A stretch of 64,000 bases of DNA from contig NZ_CP017006.1 of the NCBI RefSeq assembly GCF_001719125.1, positions 1,550,001-1,614,000 of the forward strand, read 5' to 3'. Under the pieces are notes generated by a model, which was not told the DNA's origin, searched no databases, and saw nothing but the letters and a program-made list of their open reading frames with translations. Both the position numbers and the translations under genes were made by a program. Positions 46,201 to 56,224 of this stretch are shown one piece after another (the first letter of the stretch is position 1; every line of letters starts with the position of its first letter). This stretch comes from Sulfolobus sp. A20 (GTDB lineage: Archaea; Thermoproteota; Thermoprotei_A; Sulfolobales; Sulfolobaceae).

Positions 46201-47901
46201 CGTTTGCTTATCTACGCTAGGCTTCACTTTATTCAAAACTTCCAGAAAATCTTGTAACGTTACTTCTATTCTTAATTTTCCGGATATAGAAGCCTCCTTT
46301 AGCAAATTCCTCTTGATCTCTTCTATCACTAGCTTTATGTCAGCGGGAGTGTAGTTTTCTGTAATCTCAGCTATCTTAACTATAACATCCTTACTGATCT
46401 GCAATCCTCTGGATAATACTTCTATGATTTTTTCTCTTCCTTCCTTACTCGGAGGGGGAACGTAAATTACTTTATCAAACCTACCTGGTCTTAAGATTGC
46501 TGGATCTAAATCCCAAGGTCTGTTTGTGGCTCCTATAACGATTACGTTATGTATTTCTCTTAAACCGTCCATTTGTCTTAGTAACTCAGTTAAAGCATTT
46601 CTCCATTCGTTAGTCATCCTATTTCTAGCTATCATATCTATTTCATCAATGAAAATAATTGCAGGAGTATTATCTAATGCCGTGTAAAACTTCTCTGCTA
46701 TAACCTTAGGAGCTTCTAAAGGTCCTATTGAACTAATTTCCTCTCCCGAAATTTCAATAAAAGTGAACTTTAAGTCATTAGCTATGGCTTTTGCTATACT
46801 AGTCTTTCCAGTTCCAGGCGGTCCATAGAGTAGGATACCTTTAACTGGTGATATTCCTAATTTTTCAGCGAACTCTTTATTTATGAGTGGTAATTCTATG
46901 GACTCTTTTATTATCCTCTTAACTTCCTCTAAATCTCCTAAGTCATTCCAAGTTATTTCTGGAATACCATAGCTCTTAATAATCAATTTACTCCTTTCAT
47001 ACTTTCTAGCAATATTTTCAAATTTTATTATAGTAGATAATTGTACTGATGGTTTATAGCTCTCTATTTCCTTAATAAAATCTTCAGTAGTTGGATCTAT
47101 TTTTTTAGACATAACCTTATCAACTACATTTTTAATATCTGCAGGGGAAAATCTCTCACTCTTCTTGGCTAATAAATCATAATCAATTCCCTCCCTCCTT
47201 ATATATCCTTTAAATATTTCCTTTCTACCATTTTCATCTGGCAGGGAAACGTAAATGATCTCGTCAAATCTACCTGGTCTTAAGAAAGCTTCATCGATCT
47301 CTTGTGGGACGTTTGTAGCTCCTATTATTAACACTCTTAAACCTTTATCATGAAGATCCTGAAGTCTCATTAATAAAATATTAACTAGCCTATGCGTAAC
47401 CTCATGAAGATCGTTTTGCCTGCTCATAGCTAGACTATCCAACTCGTCAATAAAGACGACAGCTGGTGTAGATACTTCAACTTGATCAAAAAATGAGTCT
47501 AAAAGGAACTCGCTCTCTCCGTACCATTTACTCATTATCTTACTAGGTCTGAGTTCAAAGTAAGCCCAGCCTAATTTATTTGCTAAAGCCTTTGCCATTG
47601 TCGTTTTACCAGTACCAGGTGGTCCAAAGAGAATAACACCATAAGTTCTACCCTCTTGAACAATTTTCACTATTTCTTCTAATCTCATTTTAACGTTCCT
47701 TAAATCATAAACTTCGTCCCATCTAACGTTAGGAATATAAACTCTGGTCCTTTCTTTGTGAAAAGATCTGTTTCCTACAAATATTCGCCTTGAAAAGTAA
47801 GCCCAAAAGATTATTGGCAACGCAAAGAACAATATTAAAAGTATTATTTGACCTAAGAGTGACAACAAGTTACTATTTATTATGCCAATACTGATACTCA
47901 T
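46162..47901 (-). CDS. Membrane-anchored tandem AAA+ ATPase (Cdc48/VAT-like, no N domain)
   Basis: A 579-residue protein with one N-terminal membrane helix (about 11-37), then two AAA+ modules. Module 1 has Walker A GPPGTGKT at 93-100, Walker B VVFIDE at 148-153 and arginine finger RPGRFD near 208; module 2 has Walker A at 360-367, Walker B IIFIDE at 415-420 and RPGRFD near 471. Instead of the double-psi-barrel N domain of Cdc48/VAT it has the helix, so it probably works at the membrane, in extraction or remodelling of membrane proteins. No protease domain is present. Monocistronic. Confidence 0.9.
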   Translation of the reverse strand: MSISIGIINSNLLSLLGQIILLILFFALPIIFWAYFSRRIFVGNRSFHKERTRVYIPNVRWDEVYDLRNVKMRLEEIVKIVQEGRTYGVILFGPPGTGKTTMAKALANKLGWAYFELRPSKIMSKWYGESEFLLDSFFDQVEVSTPAVVFIDELDSLAMSRQNDLHEVTHRLVNILLMRLQDLHDKGLRVLIIGATNVPQEIDEAFLRPGRFDEIIYVSLPDENGRKEIFKGYIRREGIDYDLLAKKSERFSPADIKNVVDKVMSKKIDPTTEDFIKEIESYKPSVQLSTIIKFENIARKYERSKLIIKSYGIPEITWNDLGDLEEVKRIIKESIELPLINKEFAEKLGISPVKGILLYGPPGTGKTSIAKAIANDLKFTFIEISGEEISSIGPLEAPKVIAEKFYTALDNTPAIIFIDEIDMIARNRMTNEWRNALTELLRQMDGLREIHNVIVIGATNRPWDLDPAILRPGRFDKVIYVPPPSKEGREKIIEVLSRGLQISKDVIVKIAEITENYTPADIKLVIEEIKRNLLKEASISGKLRIEVTLQDFLEVLNKVKPSVDKQTLSLYERFAFERK

Positions 47902-47998
47902 TAAATAATACTTATATTTAGGATTTTTTATTCTTTCTTAAACAGAAGCATCTTATAAAGGAGAATCGAAGACACTAAAGAGTATAAAGGAAAGAATG

Positions 47999-49129
47999 TC
48001 ATTTAGGTTTACAAATAGCGTAAGCTTCTTCTACTTCTCCTTTTACTTTAAACCTATATAAACCTGGAGTACGCAACTTGTATTTATTATTGTTAAACGT
48101 ATCGAAGAGGAACCAATCGTTAATCGTACCATAAAATACATAGCTCATTTTCTTTGCCTCAACAATCGCTTCAACATTAGAATTTGCAATTAAAATTATA
48201 TCGCATTCATGGAAAACGGGCAAAGGTGTGAAGGAATTATAATCGTTAAGTTTAAGATAATCATCCTTAGCTCTGTCACTTAATTTAACTAGATATGGTT
48301 TAAATTTTGGTAAAGGTGCTTTTACTTCAAACGCTCCTAAATACCATTGAAAAAGATACTTATCAAGATTTACTGAGTCAGCCCTATTTGATGGCAATGT
48401 TGAATAATCATGAAGATATCCAGACCATCCATTATCTGGTCTTAAATGTGTAGCTCCCAAGATCACAGTGAGTTGAACGTGTTTATCTACCTTACCGCTG
48501 GAAATTATTAATCTCTCATCCGGAGTATACCTTACTCCACCGGGAAAAGGAAAGTAAATCCTGCTCATTATTTCTCCCCACTCTGCAAAAACTAGTATTT
48601 GGTGATCCTTATGGGATACAACGGCACAGTTTTGACCAAAGGGAGACCTTTGACAGTCTATACTTAAACCTTGATTAACCTTTAATAGCAACTCAGTGCT
48701 ACCGTCATCTCTAATCCTATAGACTCCGTTATCTCCCACATAGACTACATTCCCTCTACTATCATATGAAGCTGATGCGACAGTATTTACGTTTTCAATC
48801 TTTATTTTTCTCTTCAACTCTAAACTACTTAATTTTCTAACTTCAATGATAGGTGTTTGATAATATGCTATTAATAATTCGTCTTCTTCAGGGTAAACAT
48901 TCATATCGTTAGCTGATTTCCAAGGGTAGTCAACGAAAACCTTCTCTACGATTTTTCCCTTGTAGAGTTTGACGAGAGCTTTCTTAGCAGGCGTTTCTCT
49001 AGCATGAACATCGGCTATGATCTCATTCTCATCAACCGGATTATATAGCGCATTAGATAAATCATAATCAAATAGCATTTTATACGTGTGATTCCCTGGA
49101 AAAATAGTCCGCATGAGAAAATTAAGCAA
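47999..49129 (-). CDS. Hypothetical protein, likely beta-propeller
   Basis: A 376-residue soluble protein without signal peptide. Short repeated strands such as ASASYDSRGNVVYVGDNGVYRIRDDG, split here as ASASYDSRGNVVYVG and VYRIRDDG, suggest propeller blades. No catalytic motif is seen. The open frame begins at ATG 49129; a later Met at residue 6 or 18 is also possible. Function unknown. Confidence 0.75.
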   Translation of the reverse strand: MLNFLMRTIFPGNHTYKMLFDYDLSNALYNPVDENEIIADVHARETPAKKALVKLYKGKIVEKVFVDYPWKSANDMNVYPEEDELLIAYYQTPIIEVRKLSSLELKRKIKIENVNTVASASYDSRGNVVYVGDNGVYRIRDDGSTELLLKVNQGLSIDCQRSPFGQNCAVVSHKDHQILVFAEWGEIMSRIYFPFPGGVRYTPDERLIISSGKVDKHVQLTVILGATHLRPDNGWSGYLHDYSTLPSNRADSVNLDKYLFQWYLGAFEVKAPLPKFKPYLVKLSDRAKDDYLKLNDYNSFTPLPVFHECDIILIANSNVEAIVEAKKMSYVFYGTINDWFLFDTFNNNKYKLRTPGLYRFKVKGEVEEAYAICKPK

Positions 49130-49256
49130 ATTTAATATTAAAAATATATCGCTTATGAGTTTAATAGTGTGTTGAAATTATGTATTTATAATATCATGAT
49201 TTTTATAGGTTAATTAATGCTGATTACAACATAAATTGATATTATACACGAAAAAG

Positions 49257-49283
49257 AAAGCCCTTTGTCAGGGAGGATGTCAG
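49257..49283 (+). repeat. Short IS200/IS605-type right-end relic
   Basis: Plus-strand AAAGCCCTTTGTCA then GGGAGGATGTCAG. The terminal GGGAGGATGTCAG matches the IS200/IS605 right end exactly as I know it, while the stem has been shortened by a deletion. Confidence 0.65.
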
Positions 49284-49380
49284 AGTGCTATAGGATACAA
49301 CTTTTCGTTTTGATCTTAAGATTGATGAGAAACTTAGCAGTATTCTAAGTTAAATATTGTTAAATACACATATTCAATAT

Positions 49381-50094
49381 ATGAAAGTCGGAACTTGCGG
49401 TTTTACAACGAGACACTTTAAATATTTCGATGTACTTGAAGTTCAGCAGACATTTTACGATGTGGTCAAAGAAGAGACACTAAATAAATGGAGAAGGTTG
49501 GCAGAAGAATACCACGTTGAACTGACCTTGAAGGCACTTCAAGTTATAACCCATAATTACAATAAAATGACTTATAAGAGGATGAAGAATTTTACAGAAG
49601 GAAATGTAGAAAATTATGGGTCATTCAAAAACACTAAAGAGGTTGAGAGGGCAACAGAAATAACGTTATCGGAAGCTAAGACACTTGGATCAAGGATAAT
49701 TATATTTCAATCACCCACATCATTCTCCCATACTGATGAAAATATTAGAAGAGTAATTGATTACTTTTCCACTTTGGATAAAAGTTTCATTTATGGTTGG
49801 GAACCCAGAGGTTCTTGGAGTGAGCATGCAATTATGAGAATTATTCAAGAGACAAACATAGTTCACGTCGTAGACCCATTTAAACATAAATCTTTAACTA
49901 AATTTAAGTACTACAGACTTCACGGAATAGGTAAAGGTGAGGTCAATTATTCTTACAAGTATACTGATGAGGATTTAAGTAGATTAAAGGAAATGGTAAT
50001 AAACGAGAGAGGTGAAGTTTACGTACTCTTTAATAATGTTCACTCATTTGATGATGCATTAAAATTTAAAACACTCTTTTTATCTAAACAGTGA
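49381..50094 (+). CDS. DUF72 (YecE-like) protein
   Basis: A protein of 237 residues of the DUF72 family, a TIM-barrel-like fold of unknown activity. The start VGTCGFTTRHFKYFDVLEVQQTFYD is split here as VGTCGF and VLEVQQTFYD, and is typical; the C-terminal YYRLHGIG and VYVLFNN segments also match. The frame extends upstream to TTG 49357, but the ATG at 49381 has the family N-terminus right after it and TATA-like TAAATATTG about 27 bases before, so it is preferred. Confidence 0.85.
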   Translation: MKVGTCGFTTRHFKYFDVLEVQQTFYDVVKEETLNKWRRLAEEYHVELTLKALQVITHNYNKMTYKRMKNFTEGNVENYGSFKNTKEVERATEITLSEAKTLGSRIIIFQSPTSFSHTDENIRRVIDYFSTLDKSFIYGWEPRGSWSEHAIMRIIQETNIVHVVDPFKHKSLTKFKYYRLHGIGKGEVNYSYKYTDEDLSRLKEMVINERGEVYVLFNNVHSFDDALKFKTLFLSKQ

Positions 50095-50190
50095 TGTGGA
50101 CGTAACTTAGTATCTTTTTATCTGCGTCAAGAGTATTATCTAAATCGGCAGTCTCAACATGTTTATATATTAATATGGGACAAAGGTTAC

Positions 50191-50265
50191 AATGTGATGA
50201 AAGCCTTGCCCTTTAGGGTGGAGAAAAGGTCAGAAAATGAAGAAAAACTTTAGGGTGGAGGTCAG
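50191..50265 (+). repeat. Tandem IS200/IS605-type right-end hairpins
   Basis: Copy one at 50191-50233: AATGTGATGAAAGCC, TTGCCCTTTAGGGTGGA, GAAAAGGTCAG. A shorter copy at 50248-50265 reads CTTTAGGGTGGAGGTCAG. The two share CTTTAGGGTGGA and GGTCAG, which suggests a local duplication or two adjacent insertions. Confidence 0.68.
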
Positions 50266-50344
50266 TAATCGTACTATTCTTAGCAAGTTTCAATTTTATT
50301 AGAAATAGTTCAAATAAATAAGTTACGGGAAATAAGAATTAAAT

Positions 50345-51607
50345 ATGCGTTATCCCAGATATATTAGTATGGACAAAAGATGCGAGTACTTAATTATAGG
50401 AAGTGGAATAGCGGGATATAATGCACTTAAAGAGTTGACTAAGATTAAACCCACTTCAAAGGTGATTATAGTATCAAGCGACAGATATTATCCATACGAT
50501 AGACCACCATTGTCTAAACACTATTTAAGAGGAAAGTTTCCTAGAGAAAAACTATTTTTCGAGAAAGAGGAGTTTTATCGTAGAGAAAACTTAGAGGTAA
50601 TATTACAAAGAAGCGTTACTAAAATAGACAAGAACGAGAAGGTTGCCGTATTAGATAACGGCGATAATATATATTTTGAAAAGGCATTGATTTCGACTGG
50701 GGGGAGTCCTAGAAAATTAAACCTACCGGGAGAGAACTTGAGAGGAGTGCACTACTTAAGGACGTTAGACGATGCTGACTCAATAAGAGATGATGTAAGT
50801 AAAAGTAAAACTGCTTTAATTGTCGGAGGTGGATTCATAGGAATGGAGGTAGCGTCTAGTTTAACAATGTTAGGAGTGAAAGTTACTGTGATTGAGGTTA
50901 AAAGTTATATTTGGAATACCTTTGTGGATGAAAAAATTTCAAGATTCATACAGCAGTATTTTGAAAGTAAGGGAGTAAATTTCATTCTAAATGAAAGTGT
51001 GAAAGAATTCCAAGGGGATAAAATGGTAAAGGCTGGTGTAACTAGTGGTGGGAAAAGAATAGATGCAGATTTAGTATTATTAGCTGTAGGAATTTCACCT
51101 AATCTAGATATAGCTCAGAAAAGCGGAATTGATACGGGCAATGGAATTATAGCTAATGAGTATTTAGAGACAAGTGCTAAGGATATTTATACTGCGGGAG
51201 ATGTCGCAAACATCTATGACCCTATTGAGAAGAGGAGAAAGAGAATAGAACACTGGAATAACGCTGAATATACGGGGAAATTAGCTGCTAGAAATATGGC
51301 TGGTTCTCATGAACAATATAATTTCGTATCATCAATATGGTCAGATATATTTGACTTACACATAGAATCAGCGGGAGAGACTACCAATTATGACGAATAC
51401 ATTATAAGAGGCAAGTTTGAGATAACAAAGCCTAACTTTAATGTAATTTACTTAAAGGATGGTCTGGTCAAAGGTTATCTAGCAATTAATAGAGAATATG
51501 ATGAGTTAGACGTACTAAACAAATTAATAGAAAAGGGAATAGATATATCGAACAAGAAATCGTCATTAGCTGATGAAAACTTTGACTTGAAGAGTCTGTT
51601 ACAATAA
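50345..51607 (+). CDS. FAD-dependent NAD(P)H oxidoreductase (ferredoxin reductase-like)
   Basis: A 420-residue pyridine-nucleotide-disulfide-type flavoprotein without a redox CxxC. FAD motif [26 protein letters not shown] near residue 55 typical of Rieske dioxygenase or rubredoxin reductases, NAD motif [14 protein letters not shown] and the FAD motif [10 protein letters not shown]. It transfers electrons from NAD(P)H to a ferredoxin or similar carrier. ATG codons at 50345 and 50369 are both possible starts. No partner gene is adjacent. Confidence 0.9.
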   Translation: MRYPRYISMDKRCEYLIIGSGIAGYNALKELTKIKPTSKVIIVSSDRYYPYDRPPLSKHYLRGKFPREKLFFEKEEFYRRENLEVILQRSVTKIDKNEKVAVLDNGDNIYFEKALISTGGSPRKLNLPGENLRGVHYLRTLDDADSIRDDVSKSKTALIVGGGFIGMEVASSLTMLGVKVTVIEVKSYIWNTFVDEKISRFIQQYFESKGVNFILNESVKEFQGDKMVKAGVTSGGKRIDADLVLLAVGISPNLDIAQKSGIDTGNGIIANEYLETSAKDIYTAGDVANIYDPIEKRRKRIEHWNNAEYTGKLAARNMAGSHEQYNFVSSIWSDIFDLHIESAGETTNYDEYIIRGKFEITKPNFNVIYLKDGLVKGYLAINREYDELDVLNKLIEKGIDISNKKSSLADENFDLKSLLQ

Positions 51608-51612
51608 ACTTT

Positions 51613-52446
51613 TCAACTTACCTTTTTCGGAATATCTCTATTTAAGAAACTGAAATAGGCTAATATTAGGGGAATTAATGAGTAAAGTAAAATGGAAACA
51701 ATGGCTAAAAATAAGTTATTATTAATTGGTGGAAATATGTTTAAACCCTTGACTATTGTAGAAAACGGCGAGGATTGAAGCAGAATGAATGGTAATTCTG
51801 TTGCCCCCCACGTTGGTAAGTATATTGATATATTCTCGTAAGCTGGATTGTGAGTAAATTGTGAGACGAAGAATAGCACGTTAGTGATTATTATACTTGC
51901 TATTAGTACGAAACCGCTAATAGTAAAGGATAGGTTACTTCTCCTTAATACTTCTCCTATTACGAAAGCCATGTTCAAGAAAACTAAAGTAGAAAATATC
52001 ACAGACCCTATTACCTCTGGTAATAAGAAAAGGTACTTTTGATACCCAAATAAAACAAAAGACATAACTACGGCTACTACGATCATCAACACATATATAA
52101 GCGTTAATAAAATAAGAGATCCTAGGAACTTTTCGGTTATGAATCTATACCTAGATATAGGTTTAGATATGAAATAATCTACGGTACCTTGTTCATATTC
52201 CTCTGCCATTGAGCCAGACGATATAGAAATTGCGAGAAAGTGAATTAGAATAACTTGAGGTAATAGTGCTCCTAATGCCCACAAGTATGGGGATAATGGA
52301 ATTATTAAAGTTTTTAAGGATTTTGACGGAGCTAAGTATATTGCCAGGTAGATGCCGAGTTCAAATATGAATGAGATAATAGTTAGCACTATGACTTTTC
52401 TCCTCGCTATTGCCCTTCTCATCTCATATAATGTTATCTCAAACAC
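51613..52446 (-). CDS. ABC transporter permease (ABC-2 type)
   Basis: A 277-residue membrane protein with six helices. EYEQGTVDYFISKPISRYRFITEK is the ABC-2 family signature region, shown here as EYEQGTVDYFISKPISR. Its ATG lies 8 bases inside the end of the ATPase gene, so the two form one exporter. Substrate unknown; such pairs export lipids, drugs or peptides. Confidence 0.9.
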   Translation of the reverse strand: MFEITLYEMRRAIARRKVIVLTIISFIFELGIYLAIYLAPSKSLKTLIIPLSPYLWALGALLPQVILIHFLAISISSGSMAEEYEQGTVDYFISKPISRYRFITEKFLGSLILLTLIYVLMIVVAVVMSFVLFGYQKYLFLLPEVIGSVIFSTLVFLNMAFVIGEVLRRSNLSFTISGFVLIASIIITNVLFFVSQFTHNPAYENISIYLPTWGATELPFILLQSSPFSTIVKGLNIFPPINNNLFLAIVSILLYSLIPLILAYFSFLNRDIPKKVS

Positions 52447-53332
52447 TCTTCAACGCCCTCTTATACGCTTCCTCTATATCTAAATCTAGATAATAGCCTT
52501 TTACTCTTATCCCGTTAAGTATCATTGACTTCAGTAACTCCTCTCTTCTATCCTCAAGCATCTTTATAACTAGTTTGTTTTCACCTTCTTCATAAACGTT
52601 AGTGACGTAATTTATATCTTGTAGAAGTCTCTTAGCCTCATTAACGTCACTGGTTTCTACTATCACTTGGATACCTAAGAACTTCTTTACCATGTCTTCA
52701 ACACTTCCTTGAAATATGATTTCTCCTCTATATATCATGTAGATGTAATCAGAAAGCTTTTTCACTTCTTCCATTTCGTGAGATGTCATTAATATAGAAA
52801 TACCTTCTTTCTTAAGATTTGTAAGAATATCCCTAAATTTTAGTGAAAATATTGGGTCTACCCCCATATAAGGCTCGTCGAGGATTAGGACACTTGGATC
52901 CCCTAATAACGCCTCAGCTATTGCTATTCTCTGAACCATACCTTTACTGTATTTTATAATTGGTGTATTTGAAGAGTTTTCCATTTCAACTAACTCTAGA
53001 ACCCTCTTAACCTGATCTTTATTAATCCCCTTTATCTTAGCCGAAAGTTCAAGTAATTGCTTAGCCGTTAGAAATGGAGGATAGTTCGGTATTTCTTGTA
53101 CGTAACCTACTTCTCTAAAAACCCCCTTATATTTAAAAGGGTTTTTCCCTAATATTTCAACCTCTCCTCCATCCGGCTTAATTAGTGTTAGTAAAATTCT
53201 AATTAAAGTAGTCTTTCCTGCACCATTTGGTCCTATAAGGGAGACGATTTTCCCTTTATTTACCTCCAATGAGACTTTATTCAATGCTACTTTGCTTCCA
53301 TATCTCTTCACAACGTTTCTCACTGATATCAT
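52439..53332 (-). CDS. ABC transporter ATP-binding protein
   Basis: A 297-residue ATPase of the CcmA/NatA type. Walker A GPNGAGKTT near residue 34, Q-loop VQEIPN, signature YSKGMVQRIAIAEAL, Walker B VLILDEP and the switch His in MTSHEMEE. The C-terminal 80 residues are an extra domain common in ABC-2 exporters. It pairs with the overlapping permease. Confidence 0.93.
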   Translation of the reverse strand: MISVRNVVKRYGSKVALNKVSLEVNKGKIVSLIGPNGAGKTTLIRILLTLIKPDGGEVEILGKNPFKYKGVFREVGYVQEIPNYPPFLTAKQLLELSAKIKGINKDQVKRVLELVEMENSSNTPIIKYSKGMVQRIAIAEALLGDPSVLILDEPYMGVDPIFSLKFRDILTNLKKEGISILMTSHEMEEVKKLSDYIYMIYRGEIIFQGSVEDMVKKFLGIQVIVETSDVNEAKRLLQDINYVTNVYEEGENKLVIKMLEDRREELLKSMILNGIRVKGYYLDLDIEEAYKRALKSV

Positions 53333-53392
53333 ATCCTAATGTTAAAGAACAAAGGAAAAAATATTTATTAATAGATGAGATAAAGGGTGAAT

Positions 53393-54238
53393 ATGAACTA
53401 CAAAATACCTATTATTTTAGCAATTATTATAATGATAGCTGTGGTCGCTGGCGTTTTAGCCTACGCTAATTCTCACAATACCAATAACGGTAGTGATAAT
53501 AATTTCCATTATGTCAGTCTCGGCGTTATTCATTTATATAATACGTCGCCCTTAATTGCTTTCATACAAAACTATTATAACAATAGTAACATATCATTAT
53601 TACCTCAAATTATAGGCAATGGCACTTTTAACATCATTTCATTTAATAATACTCAAGCCTTAATAGGATATGTTAAGGCTGTTGGTCCACTTTCCTCATT
53701 AGCGTTTTATGCCATTAATGAGACCTTGGTAAAACATGGATTTACTTACGCTCAATATAAGTCTTTGTTGTATGATTATAAGAATAATACTGCTATAGGA
53801 TTTGACGGATATTACTTCTATTTAGTGAAAGACAACTCTTCCACTAATACAACTATTTATCTACTAAAGTACTTATACGTCTCACCAAAAATCTTTGCGT
53901 CACAACCCTCTAAAGATATAATAATTTATGGTACATACAATAACACTAACTTCAAATTAATAGCTAATTCTTCTATCGTATTAATGAAATCAAATTACAC
54001 AATAGGAAACATGTTTAGCAATTTAACTAAAATATTCAAATTCTTTAATATAACCATAGGAAACTTTTCCGCTACTGGGAAAGTAGTCTATAAGAATTCT
54101 AGTGTAATAGTTTACTCTGTAAATTCAACGTATGATGGTAAAGAACTTTACGTAATGTTAGGAATAAGTAATAATCAAGAAGTAACTATTTTATCCACTA
54201 GCCCAATAAGTGTTAATGAAGTACTAAATGAGTTATGA
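53393..54238 (+). CDS. Secreted/membrane-anchored hypothetical protein
   Basis: A 281-residue protein with an N-terminal hydrophobic helix (about 6-24) followed by a sequon-rich domain (many N-x-S/T). The open frame begins at GTG 53387, but the ATG at 53393 fits the TATA-like TTTATTA near 53363-53369 about 26 bases upstream. It is divergent from the ABC exporter and could be part of its surface machinery, but no sequence evidence links them. Function unknown. Confidence 0.75.
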   Translation: MNYKIPIILAIIIMIAVVAGVLAYANSHNTNNGSDNNFHYVSLGVIHLYNTSPLIAFIQNYYNNSNISLLPQIIGNGTFNIISFNNTQALIGYVKAVGPLSSLAFYAINETLVKHGFTYAQYKSLLYDYKNNTAIGFDGYYFYLVKDNSSTNTTIYLLKYLYVSPKIFASQPSKDIIIYGTYNNTNFKLIANSSIVLMKSNYTIGNMFSNLTKIFKFFNITIGNFSATGKVVYKNSSVIVYSVNSTYDGKELYVMLGISNNQEVTILSTSPISVNEVLNEL

Positions 54239-54247
54239 TAATTCTAG

Positions 54248-54270
54248 AACTTTTTTTGGTTTTTCTTCCT
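54248..54270 (+). terminator. T-rich terminator
   Basis: Ten bases after the stop codon of the secreted protein lies AACTTTTTTTGG then TTTTTCTTCC, a double T run of the kind that ends transcription in Sulfolobus. Confidence 0.5.
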
Positions 54271-54345
54271 TAGCATAATTATTCAATGAACTATTACTCG
54301 ATTTTGAATGATTCTTCATTTTCAATAACTTTAGACCACTTTATA

Positions 54346-54390
54346 CTGACTTCCTACATGCCCTAAAAGGTCGAGTATCCTCCTCATTAA
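54346..54390 (-). repeat. IS200/IS605-type right-end hairpin relic
   Basis: Plus-strand order CTGACTTCCTACATG, CCCTAAAAGGTCGAG, TATCCTCCTCATTAA. The outer CTGAC end and the CCCTAAAAGG core are kept. Confidence 0.6.
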
Positions 54391-54499
54391 CTAGGGGATA
54401 CGTTTAAAGATGAGGCTTTTCTTTAAATGAAAATATCTGTTTATTTTTATCTGTTTATCAAGAATAAATTTAAATACTAATTTATTTATCTTTTCTATT

Positions 54500-55309
54500 A
54501 TGATTAAAGTAGTTGACGCTCACGTACATTATCATATTTACGCTGGGAAAATACCTAAACATTGTGAGGAGTTCCTAGAGAACGTTAAGGAAACGAGGAT
54601 GAGTCTCCGTAACGATGAGGTGGAGATTGAGAAAATCTTATTAGTCCCATCCCATCCATGTTACTCCGAAGAGTGTTATGACGGCTTCTATATAGACTAC
54701 GAGGAGAGAAAAAGAAATCCAGAAATCTATTTGCAATGGGGAGAGGTTAATCCATTAACGTGTGATGTTAGACATGAGCTAGAAAGGCAATACTCTTTGG
54801 GAATCATTGGCATAAAATTACATCCTCCTCATCACGGTTTCAAACCTAATGCGTATAGGGAGGAAGAGGGTGGTTTAAAGGAATTACTTTATGTTTATGA
54901 ATTCGCGGAAGATCACGATTTACCGGTAATGATACATACTGGCACTAGCATAGGTGTGAGAAGTAGGAACAAATATGCTGATCCCATTTACGTTGACGAT
55001 GTAGCAAAGGATTTTCCGAGGCTTAAAATAATCCTAGCACATGCTGGGAGACCAATTTGGTACTCTTCCGCATTTTACATGGCTAAGCATATCAGTAACG
55101 TTTATCTAGAGATATCTTCGATACCTCCAAAAAACATTCTTAACGTATTACCAAATTTAGAAGAAATATCTAGTAAGGTTATCTATGGGAGTGATTTTCC
55201 TGCATTCAAAGGTCAAGACTTAGCTGATTATGCCTCACAAGTGTATAAGGTCATTAGAGACGATAGAATAATGAGTTCGAATATAAAGAGGTTAATAAAG
55301 ATTAAATAA
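54500..55309 (+). CDS. Amidohydrolase family 2 metal-dependent hydrolase
   Basis: A 269-residue TIM-barrel hydrolase of the Amidohydro_2 type. Metal-site motifs in order: VDAHVHYH, IKLHPPHHG, VMIHTGTS, ILAHAGRP and IYGSDFP. The family includes decarboxylases and hydrolases of aromatic ring-cleavage products (ACMSD, LigI-like). The fumarylacetoacetase-like gene follows 51 bases on, which supports a role in breaking down such a product, possibly that of the 13-18 kb aromatic cluster. Confidence 0.88.
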   Translation: MIKVVDAHVHYHIYAGKIPKHCEEFLENVKETRMSLRNDEVEIEKILLVPSHPCYSEECYDGFYIDYEERKRNPEIYLQWGEVNPLTCDVRHELERQYSLGIIGIKLHPPHHGFKPNAYREEEGGLKELLYVYEFAEDHDLPVMIHTGTSIGVRSRNKYADPIYVDDVAKDFPRLKIILAHAGRPIWYSSAFYMAKHISNVYLEISSIPPKNILNVLPNLEEISSKVIYGSDFPAFKGQDLADYASQVYKVIRDDRIMSSNIKRLIKIK

Positions 55310-55360
55310 AACTGGTTATATGTTTAACTTTTTTCTTGAAACTCCATTCTTTCTAAATAA

Positions 55361-56224
55361 ATGACAAAATATTTGGCCTTTCAACTAGAGGGGGAGAGGA
55401 AGTTAGGTGTAGTGGAAGGGAATTATGTGCATGAGATAGATGACTTTGATAAGGAGGCGAAGGGAAGAGCGTATAGGTTAGATGAGGTCATTTTTGATGT
55501 ACCGGTAATACCATCTGCCATAATTTGCACGTTGGTAAATACACCTCGGATGTTAGGCGTTGAGAGAAAGGATGAGGCTAAGGAGATGGTGAAAAGCCCC
55601 AAATTCTTCTTAAAACTACCTAATATTATAACTGCCCATAAGAAAGCAATTATATCACCTAAGGATGCAATAAGACCAGAAGTAGAAATAGCAGTAATTA
55701 TAAAGAAGAAAATGAAAGAGGTAAAAAATAAAGATGAGTTGTACGATTATATTCTGGGATTCTCTGTCTTCAATGATATCACATATCCGCCTGGTTTAAA
55801 AGAAGATTCTTATTACGCTTATAGGAGAGATCCTGCAGATGGAAAGGTTAAAAAGATGTTAATGAGAGGAACTCACTTCAGAAATAAGGTTAGAGACACA
55901 TTCGCTCCTCTAGGCCCTTATATTGTAACTAAAGATGAAGTAGGTGACATTAACTCATTAGGTATGAGAAGTTACTACGATGGTAAATTAATACAAGATG
56001 GCAATTCAGAGGATTTCATATTTAGTATTGAAGAAATATTATTAGAATTATCGAAGATCGTAACAATACCACCTATGAGTGTAGTGACAAGCGGTAGTGT
56101 AGGATACGTTAATGTGGAGGATCAATCTGAATTCCATTTAAAACCAATAAGTAACGCATTAATGGTAGCTGAGATAGAGAATATAGGCAGACTAGAAAAT
56201 CCTACTATTGTTGATTACCAGTGA
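55361..56224 (+). CDS. Fumarylacetoacetate hydrolase (FAH) family protein
   Basis: A 287-residue FAH-fold protein. The metal-binding pattern [26 protein letters not shown], and the C-terminal [17 protein letters not shown] correspond to the PE-E-A, NDVT and GTP-G-G regions of the family, with the last altered. Members include HHDD isomerase/OPET decarboxylase of homoprotocatechuate degradation, acylpyruvases and sugar-acid dehydratases. Its pairing with an amidohydrolase fits aromatic or sugar-acid breakdown. A right-end hairpin relic begins at its stop codon. Confidence 0.88.
   Translation: MTKYLAFQLEGERKLGVVEGNYVHEIDDFDKEAKGRAYRLDEVIFDVPVIPSAIICTLVNTPRMLGVERKDEAKEMVKSPKFFLKLPNIITAHKKAIISPKDAIRPEVEIAVIIKKKMKEVKNKDELYDYILGFSVFNDITYPPGLKEDSYYAYRRDPADGKVKKMLMRGTHFRNKVRDTFAPLGPYIVTKDEVGDINSLGMRSYYDGKLIQDGNSEDFIFSIEEILLELSKIVTIPPMSVVTSGSVGYVNVEDQSEFHLKPISNALMVAEIENIGRLENPTIVDYQ

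Noticed and set aside
53269-53469. 66-residue plus-strand ORF at the ABC/secreted protein boundary
   Set aside because: It overlaps the ATPase start and lies in a different frame from the clear secreted protein gene; no coding signal of its own.
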